Source of the DNA: Azolla pinnata
Lineage: Eukaryota; Streptophyta; Polypodiopsida; Salviniales; Salviniaceae
Length of the DNA stretch: 24,038 nt
NCBI GenBank assembly: GCA_037176905.1
Contig: JBBBWG010008569.1
Location: 1-24,038 of the forward strand
Direction of reading: 5' to 3'
Part shown: positions 16,601 to 24,038 of the stretch, piece after piece
Layout: every line of letters starts with the position of its first letter
Position numbering within the stretch: position 1 is the stretch's first letter
The notes under the pieces: generated by a model
The model's input: the letters and a program-made list of their open reading frames with translations, nothing else
Told to the model about the DNA's origin: nothing
Databases searched by the model: none
Made by a program: the position numbers and the translations under genes

Positions 16601-19600
16601 AATGGGGATACTCAAAATAGGAAGGATTTGTTGCTTGCTTCTGGTGGTAGAGATCGGCTTGTGCACATATATGATGCCAGCAGGTAGTGATTTACTTCAG
16701 TGTGCTATTTAATTGGGAAACAGTATCTGAAATTACCCTCCTTCGTGTTTTTTTTACCCAAATGCTTCTGAGTTCTCTTTGGTTGGTCTTGTAACTGACT
16801 CAACCTCTGAAACAGCGAAATGATCACTTGATCTCCGTTTTCTCAACTATGCATGAAATTGAAGCAATTTCGTGTTCCCTTCTTAATTTTGGGGGGTTGT
16901 GTGCTAGTATGTACTGAGGATTAATAAGTACTGAGAAATCTGTTGAATGAAATATGCCATTGAGGGATATTAAAGGTTCTCCTTGTTTAAGCACCGCTAT
17001 ACTCTTGTCTTGAATGACATGAATGCAAGTGATATTTCATTTATAGCCTTTGATTAGACTACAATGGATGGCAGAAATTTTGAGGTTATTGAGACAAGGG
17101 ACGATCATTCAGCTTCAGTTACAGCAGCTAGATTCGCTTGCAATGGTTCAAAATTGTTGAGCTCCAGTGCAGACAAGTAAGGACACTTTTACAGCGCATC
17201 CATGAAAATGATATTTGTCTTGAATTCAATGCTGTATTCTAAATAGAAAGAAAAGAAAATTTGCACAAGAGGAGAACTTCTGAGTGTAAGAATATCATCC
17301 TCTAAGAGAGTTATCTTTAGATGCTGGGTGTTACGATCATCTCCCAATAAATTGGTGTTGCAGATCAGTCGTCTTTCGCAGCATAGAAGTGTCGACTGTT
17401 GGTTTCAAAAGCACGCGTTATCATCAAGAAATGGCTTCTCGTGGTACAGTTTATGACATGGACATAGATCCGTCCAGAAAAGTGGCAGTAACTGTCAGCC
17501 AAGTATGTTTTGAACCTTCATAGATTTATGTAGATGAACTATCAGTCAAGTCTAAGTCTCCTGCTGACAAGTGATTTCTTCCTTCAGGACAAAAAGATAA
17601 ATTTCTTGAGTTTAGAAACTGGTAAATCTTTGAAAAGCATTAAGCCAGATGGTGAACTAGGTGAGCCTATCAAGGTAAGATATCTCTGTGAGAAATGTTT
17701 GAAATTAAATTGTAATTACCTGCTGTTTTTAGGAGATATTTCTACAGAATCAGAGTCCAGGTTTCATTAAGATATGGGTTCAGTGATTAAAAACCATGCT
17801 TCAGATTTTATGTTTTAACATGTCTGACATATTGGAATCATAGGTTCGGGTAGACCCAACTGGGACATTGTTAGTTTGCTCACATTCAGATAAAGTGTTG
17901 CGAATTTATGATATGTCAAGTGGAGATTTGCTGTCATCAGGCCAAGGTCATGCCGAAGTCATTACTGGAGTCGTCTTTACACGGGACTGTAAGAGATTGG
18001 TCTCGGTATGTGAAACAGTAGTCAGAGATGAAGAACAATGAGGAAATATTCATTGCTGAAATAAGTGCTTGCCAATTTCTCTATGTGCAGGTTAGTGGAG
18101 ACAGCTGTATATTTATATGGAAGCTTCCCAACTACCTCACTAAGATGATACGGAAGAGATGCATATTGGATTCTGAGTCATCAAGGTTGCTCTTGTCCAA
18201 TCGATCAGCTGAACCATTTGAAAAACAAGAGCAGACACCAAAAATCATGGATGGAAAGCTTGTCCCAGATGATGATGCACACATGCACGAGTCAGGGAAT
18301 GAACTGATTTTAACAGATGCAATGTGTAACATTCCATCTGCATTTACATTTAGTGTGTCTAGATTACCCCATTGGGCACAGGCCAAAGTATCTGGGACTA
18401 TTGTTAGAAAGAGTATGGATACCTTAGAGGAAGGCTCTATACATTCTTCTGAGTCCAGATGGGCCGAGGTGGGTAAATATGTTCTCTGTACTTTTTAACC
18501 ACGATCCAATACTGATTCAACCTGTTTGGTTTGGTTTATAAAAATATCTTAGAGGCTTGGTTCGGAGGGTTATAAATTATTCTGCGAACCTCAAATGCTT
18601 ACACCTCCAGCAACTGTTGTGCCCTCCAAGCTTGGGCTTCGCCGGCGATTCACAGTTGAACCAGGTGGATCATGCACATTTATTCATGACACACCAGAAT
18701 GTTCCACTGGGTCATATTTTAATGAAACTCCAACACCATCAACAACTGTTTCGACAAGGTATGACATTAGAAAGCCAATCATAGCTTGTTACTATGTGGA
18801 TTTTAGGTCTCTTGATTTTTACATAATAGAAGCAAATCAAATTGATCATACAGAAAAGAAGATAATTGGAATACTGTGCACACTCTGTTCTTCGATGAAG
18901 CTGACTCTGTTGCAGAATCTAGTAGGCAGCTGTTTTCTCAACACACAAAGGGTAATAATAATTGGCATCTGAATCATGAAAGGACAGAGAAAGGCACCCT
19001 CAAAACGTGCAGCAAAGAAGACTGCACAGTTATTTACAAGGCAGATAATGATCAAGAGGTTCTGGCTTCGTCCCCAAGGGCAGAGAGCTTTTACAAGGAA
19101 CCATCACGGTTTCTTTGTCAAACTCCGATTCCTCTTGCCTGCATGGTAAATAGCCGGAATGATCGATCGATGTCTATCTATTTCAGATCTACAGTGGAAG
19201 ATGACTGTGGAAACCAAGCAAAAAGCCTTATAGATACCATGGGAAATGATGAATTGAACGGTGATATTCATGGAGTACAGCAAGTTCATTCATATAATGA
19301 GGAGACAAGTGATGATGAGAGTGAACAGCATTTCAGCATAGACGGTGGTATGTTTGATGCTCATTTCAGCAATTTGTCCACTGTACTAAAGGTAATAATC
19401 TGTTTTCAAACTTCTGTGCTGCAATAGAAGTAGTGTATCTTATATTGTTCTAGCTAGTGACAGCAGTTTTGGCGACTTGATTTTTTATTATTGACTTTGA
19501 AGTTGACAATGGTAGGAGAGTTATTTTGTGCAGTTCCTCTATAATCAAATCACTTTCAGTTTGTGATCTATTTAAGTAGAGATTTTGGATTGCCTTCTTA

Positions 19601-22318
19601 TGTTAGAAATTTTCTTCAACATGTCCTTCCCCAGATAATTAGTTGGAAGCCCTTTCTTGTTAGGATGCTTAAATGTTGTTCAAGATGAGGTTTCTGCTCT
19701 GTAAACTAGGAGGAACTAATTATATTCAGGAAATTACACTATCTTTTTATTGTAATCTGCATCTGGAATTAGAGGTGAGCCAACTATCAATCTCTCAGTT
19801 CTGAAAATGAAACATACCTCCTACAACTCTTTACATAGTGGATCTACATGTCCTGACCAGTAGCAAATCTGTGTTGTAATGTAGAGTCAGTAAGCATTTC
19901 CATGTATTTGATGGTGTGTTTTACTACTGAAGGGGCTTTGCTGAGGAATGCGTTTTACTTAAATTTACAAGTTTACTTATTTTCTTGGTTCAGGCCGGGC
20001 ACATATCTACTAGAAGTAGCTTTTCAGCTCGATTTTTTTCGCAATCAAATCATACATTGCCAGTATTATCACTTTTCCAAGAGTCATCTGAAGTTAATTC
20101 CAAGCTTATCATTGACACCAGAGATACTTGTTCAGAAATTGTTACAGTGGATAGCCAAGAACAACAGCTGGTGGGTATTATCACACCAATTAATTTATTC
20201 GCAGATGTTGTAAATTTTTTCTTTTCCTTTTATTCTTGCTGAAGCTGTTTTCCAAAGATTTTATATTCTCTATTCTTTTGGTTTTGTTGATTGTGGTTGG
20301 GTCAGCAGCTTCATTGAATTGACCTAAACAGACGTTCTTTTTTATATCAGCCTTGTCTTGAACCAGTGATTGATGCGACAAATTCTAATTTCACGGCAGA
20401 AGAAATCTCCACAGACGACACAGATGAATTAGAGATGCATGAAACACATGATGAGAAACAACCACAATACAGCACAATGATGGCTGCCCCTATTGTAGAA
20501 GAAGTTTCTGCAGAGGACAAGGATGGATTAATATTGCAACATTTCCAGAAAGATAAACAAGGTTTGGTTCCAACAGCTAAAACTGTCAGGGAGTTTGTCA
20601 TCAATGATAGATCTGACGACCCAAGTACTGTTGATAGTTCACATCAGGTTCCTGAATCCACATTATTTAGCATGAGTTGTGAATCCATTGCTCTATCCCA
20701 AAGTTGTGGAATGCAATCAAGTACTCTGGCTTTGTGCTCATCTTCTGAAGGGCTAATGCAGGAAAGTGAGAGTCCCAAAGGTGAGGTTATTATTGTTCTG
20801 CATTAATGTAAGGCAGTTGTATTGTATCCAACAACTTTTTTTAATGGATTTTTTATCATATTATAATGAAAATACTGCAAACATTAGTAGGATAATATTA
20901 AAAATTATCTCTAGGTCAATATTTTGCCACTCTGAATTGTTAGGGATTCATAGTCATAGTTTGTATGAATGGAATCAAAGAGCACTGATTTTTCAGTTGA
21001 TTGAAGTTTGTTTGGGAAAGAAGGGTGTCTATTTGCAGTTTTGCATACAAATTTTTTTTAATTCAGACATAAGCGTTGGTTGTTTGTATAAAACTGTAGA
21101 TTCAGAAATGAGGAGTTTCTTCATTGGCTCTTCTAATTGATATCGTTTTCATGTTATAGATACAAAGCAGGGATTAAATGTAAATGGTCAAACCCAAAAT
21201 ACTGCACCCACACAACTAGAAGTGGTATCTGATTTTGCTGTAGAGTCGAGAAGCTCAAATGGCAAACCAGTAGATTTGCTTAAGAAAGCTCTTCAGGACC
21301 TTTCACACGCTGCTGATAATGTCTGCACTACATTTCAAGACCTTGCGTTATCAAAAGAAGTGGAAGTTTTATTCCTGCATGAGGAGTTTGTGTATCCAAC
21401 TTTACAGAAGCTTTGGCAGCTTTCTGACATGATGTCTTCTAATCAAACAAGTTGTAATGCATCTGCTCCTGATAATCAGCCTTCTGTTGAATGTGGGCGT
21501 ACTTCATGGTCTGATCATTCCGCACTGAGGATCAGCAATACAGGTATCTTCATATTACTTTTGGTATATTACAATGTATTTCAGATAGTTTTAGGCAATC
21601 AAAAATATTTTTCATGGAGTGGATGATTATGTATACTACATTTATGAATCATGCTATTTAATGTGTATAAGAATTTTAACATGCACCTTGTTTAATTAAA
21701 TGCGAGTTTGGCCAAATATTTGTATTCCCCAAATTTCAATGGATCAACCCGTCACGATTGCGAAATTGTTTCCAGAAAAACGTGCAACTCATTTGGGCAA
21801 ATTTCATGTTTGTGAAAAATTTATTGGCTGTGGCTGTTGTTAGGTTCTTTAATAATGTCTTGCCTTTGTTTATGACTCGGCCTTGGATTCGTTCTAATCA
21901 GTTTGGCAGCTTGGATTGATCTACAGAGATGTTTAGCATACCTACATTCCCCTGTTGCATGACGTTTTATGATTTTTTTGGGATAATCTTAGTCATATGT
22001 TTTTTGTCTACATAAGACTATTTTAAACTTAGCTGCAAAGTTCTTGATTGGAACATCTTGGAATTGGCTTCTTAGAGATTTAGTTTTATGTTTCTTTCTT
22101 TTGTTTTTCTGCAAGATAAGAAAAGAATATCTGCATTTGCAACGTATATCTTCTTAGTTGAACTTGTCCCTGCAGGTTCGAGGTCATATTCTACACCTTC
22201 GATCCCCGAGTCTGTTGATATTGAAGGGCTCGTTCAAACTTACTCTGCTCGTTATTCTGAAATGCTCGCAAGCCAGGTCCTGGCTTTGGTAGAGAAGGGC
22301 CTCAACTCTAAACAATGA
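13637..22318 (+). CDS. MAPKBP1: MAPKBP1/WDR62-family WD40 scaffold protein, 21 exons
   Basis: Exons: 13637-13684, 13805-14026, 14238-14346, 14428-14787, 14864-14919, 15013-15256, 15340-15395, 15535-15796, 16234-16412, 16547-16683, 17075-17176, 17364-17502, 17588-17674, 17844-18005, 18091-18468, 18553-18758, 18854-19391, 19994-20170, 20351-20780, 21160-21543 and 22176-22318. Together they make 4419 nt and 1472 aa, with phase intact throughout. The in-frame stop TAA at 13628-13630 bounds the start. Residues ~17-735 form a double WD40 propeller that aligns with animal MAPKBP1/WDR62 block by block. Examples are GLACNPSTGDIAYLAGCVVV, ELKAHKYGISCVRFSPNGKY, DHSLFIWDVQDFSK, CSSDGSIRLWS, GTVYDMDIDPS and VSGDSCIFIWKL. 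Animal relatives scaffold JNK signalling and act at spindle poles; the plant role is inferred, not known to me. Residues 736-1472 are mostly disordered Ser/Thr/Glu-rich. Likely conserved islands are RSSFSARFF (exon 18), LLKKALQDLSHAADNVCTTF (exon 20) and a helical end VQTYSARYSEMLASQVLALV. One intron (15396-15534) is GC-AG. Confidence 0.9.
15396..15534 (+). other. Apparent GC-AG intron (WD40 gene intron 7)
   Basis: The exon ends DFSK at AAG|GCAAGT and resumes at GCAG|GTTGTAAAGCTT (VVKLHSV). This keeps phase 0 and the ungapped family alignment. AAG|GCAAGT is the strong consensus typical of GC donors. The nearest GT (15400-15401) would shift the phase and break the frame. Confidence 0.8.
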
Positions 22319-22702
22319 TTGATCCATTTACACCTGGAATGATTGCTCTTACAATCATGCTGGCTTTTAGGGTTCTAAGTATGATAGCAGCAAAAAAGGG
22401 AAATCTGGAATCAGGGCACGGGAGGTCTTTAATCAAATTGTTTGAAGTTTCAGCTACTAATGCCTGCACGGCAATGGTTGGCTTCATATTTTCTGCTCCC
22501 ATTGAGCTCATAGATAGATGTAGTCAAAACCTGTACTGAATGAAAACTAAAACAATTTGGTAGAGTGTAGCATCATGTTGAACTGTCGCAATCCATATTT
22601 GTTACCTGCCGAGATACAAATTACAATATTATGCCTAGCATCTGTATCATTTTGTAAGCTGGTCATGTCCTGAAGGCAGATACCCTGCAGACCATGAAGG
22701 CA

Positions 22703-22708
22703 AATAAA
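22703..22708 (+). terminator. Candidate poly(A) signal of the WD40 gene
   Basis: AATAAA lies 385 nt after the stop codon at 22316-22318. The sequence between has no recognisable gene; a 74-codon frame overlapping the stop (22315-22539) is taken as 3' untranslated sequence. Confidence 0.35.
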
Positions 22709-23482
22709 ATGCTTGTGAAGAACTACTCAACCTGCAAGGATACACCTATGGTTCAGTTTTTGTTGCATAAATTTTCATGTGAGTTAATGCATCAAATTTG
22801 GGCCATAACTGGCGATGATTCGAGACTGCTTCGCCGACACGCATTTGTTTGTTGCCAGGTTTGAGTACAACAACCACCAGTTGCTGTACTCCAGCTGGAA
22901 TGGGGCACAGCCGATTGATCATTGTTGGTACAATCAGAGAAGCTTGAAAATATCTCTGTACTTCCTTTTGGATATAGTGTGCAGACGATTGGTTGCAAAC
23001 TCATCGCGCGATGTATGTATGAACAGCGGTGCATGAAACCAGCCCGCGAGATCAGACGCAATGGACCCCATGTTCAGATCCTTTTTCTGCATCATTGACA
23101 CTTGTTCTTGGTAGTGTTTGTGAAGAAGAAGAAAAAGAAGAAGTAAGAACAGATGTTTTGGAGAAGAAGAAGAATCTGACTGTTTATCCTTGTACTGCTT
23201 TAGCAGTCGCGATACGGCAAGGTCAACAACCTTTTGAGGTGCTGCAATATAGAATAACATAAATCTAACTCCTCTGGGGACAAAGTTCCATTCCAACATA
23301 TTTTCCTGACAGTTGTTGGATCGGATTCCCCATTTATTCCACATAATTGTTGAGATGTTCTAGGAAGCCCGTTCCTAGAACATATGATGATCATATGATG
23401 GGGGTTGGTGAAGCTCCATCACCTTGGATGAAAAACCCTTTGGAAATGTGGCAAAAGAAACAAGTCTTACAGTTGTGATATA
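22709..23482. other. Gene-free 3' flank of the WD40 gene
   Basis: I cannot support a gene here. Overlapping open frames at 22792-23061, 22815-23036 and 22934-23344 lie on both strands and show no known motif. The longest one, on the minus strand, crosses a GAA-rich stretch (about 23120-23175) that produces a leucine run. A sequencing artefact or an unknown gene cannot be excluded. Confidence 0.45.
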
Positions 23483-23955
23483 GCCATCCAGATCATTGCA
23501 ACTCTAGCAATCGGGCAAGTGTTGAACCAGTGTCTAGCATCTTGTTTGCTCCCTAGCATCCTTGACTCGCGTTGTCATCTGGATTGTTGCAATTCAAGCA
23601 ATTGGGCAAGAAATAAACTTCGATGCTAGCCTCTCTAGTTCTCCCCTAAACCCAAAGAAACCCCTCTCTAAACCCTAAAGACCTCTAATCAGTTGCCATC
23701 CAGATCACTGCAGCTCAAGCAATTAGGCACGAAATGAACTTGTGTCTGGAATCTTGTCTCGACTTCCCTTGACTCACACCCCTATACCCTAGACCCTCTC
23801 TAAACCCGAAACTCCAAACCCTAACCCTAACTGCCTTTCGGATTGCTACAGCTCCAGCAACCAGACAGGAAAATAAACCCATGTCTAGCATCTTGTCTCG
23901 CTTTCGCTCACACATGAACTCCCTTGACTCACACATCTGAACCCTAAACCCGCAT
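23483..23955. repeat. Degenerate tandem repeat with telomere-like motifs
   Basis: Four diverged units begin near 23483, 23574, 23695 and 23832. Each starts with GCCATCCAGATCAYTGCA or a variant, followed by CTCNAGCAATYGGGCA and TGTCTAGCATCTTGT. From the second unit on, the units gain CCCTAAACCC-type sequence: AAACCCTAA at 23670-23678, two CCCTAA copies within 23816-23830, and AACCCTAAACCC at 23940-23951. The units lengthen (about 91, 121 and 138 bp) as this sequence is added. Confidence 0.8.
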
Positions 23956-23958
23956 AAT

Positions 23959-23960
<2 letters not shown>

Positions 23961-24030
<70 letters not shown>

Positions 24031-24038
24031 TCTCTCTC
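23961..24038. repeat. (CT)n microsatellite at the window edge
   Basis: A CT dinucleotide run with one or two interruptions continues to the end of the window. Together with the telo-box-like motifs just upstream, it resembles the leader of another plus-strand gene beyond the edge, but no coding sequence is visible. Confidence 0.95.

Noticed and set aside
17060-17075. Alternative acceptor upstream of WD40 gene exon 11
   Set aside because: Using the AG near 17058 would add 17 nt and break the frame; the acceptor at 17074 keeps the family alignment.
22315-22539. 74-codon frame overlapping the stop codon of the WD40 gene
   Set aside because: Plant genes are not organised with overlapping cistrons, and the frame shows no known motif; it is 3' untranslated sequence.
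22934-23344. 136-codon minus-strand frame
   Set aside because: No recognisable domain, a leucine run from a GAA-rich stretch, and overlapping frames on the other strand; not enough to call a gene.
23816-23951. True chromosome end or telomere
   Set aside because: Only a few CCCTAA copies lie within non-telomeric repeat sequence, followed by a CT microsatellite; interstitial origin or telo-box is more likely.

Overview
This window is nuclear DNA of a land plant, most likely a flowering plant. The evidence is the spliced GT-AG genes with AT-rich introns, the intronless presenilin, a plastid-specific ribosomal protein gene, telo-box and CT-rich leader motifs, and abundant simple-sequence DNA. 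I cannot name the species; nothing here is bacterial, viral or organellar.

Layout. Positions 1-640 hold a TTC/CTC polypyrimidine tract with a 76-bp segment present twice and, at its right edge on the minus strand, a tRNA-like (SINE-like) head. Positions 640-2490 are gene-free apart from small duplications and a perfect palindrome. On the minus strand, starting at 3246, lies a gene for chloroplast 50S ribosomal protein PSRP6 (cL38). Its 3' end is uncertain and falls in a degenerate ~50-bp tandem repeat. The 1.4-kb divergent spacer (3247-4680) holds an alternating purine-pyrimidine array next to PSRP6 and a cluster of eleven ATTAA motifs next to RHIP1. RHIP1 (4681-9471, plus strand) resolves into nine exons and 279 aa. 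A 300-bp tandem array (10011-10310) and a TATA box precede an intronless presenilin gene (10498-12078, 526 aa). A 700-bp array of TGCATG-type repeats (12725-13420) precedes a telo-box and (CT)n/(GT)n leader. These lead into a large WD40 gene of the MAPKBP1/WDR62 family (13637-22318), which I resolve into 21 exons and 1472 aa, including one apparent GC-AG intron. The right end (23483-24038) is a degenerate tandem repeat with telomere-like CCCTAA motifs and a long (CT)n tract.

The four genes do not form a pathway: plastid translation, glucose/G-protein signalling, intramembrane proteolysis and a signalling or spindle scaffold. PSRP6 and RHIP1 are a divergent pair, and RHIP1, presenilin and the WD40 gene are co-directional. 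The exon models come from reading splice signals and checking phase and homology by eye; no transcript data were available.

I did not find a clear new multi-gene system. The least explained parts are non-coding: four unrelated repeat arrays lie directly upstream of the four start codons, tandem duplicated candidate terminal exons occur at PSRP6, and an inverted-repeat cluster sits in the last RHIP1 intron.
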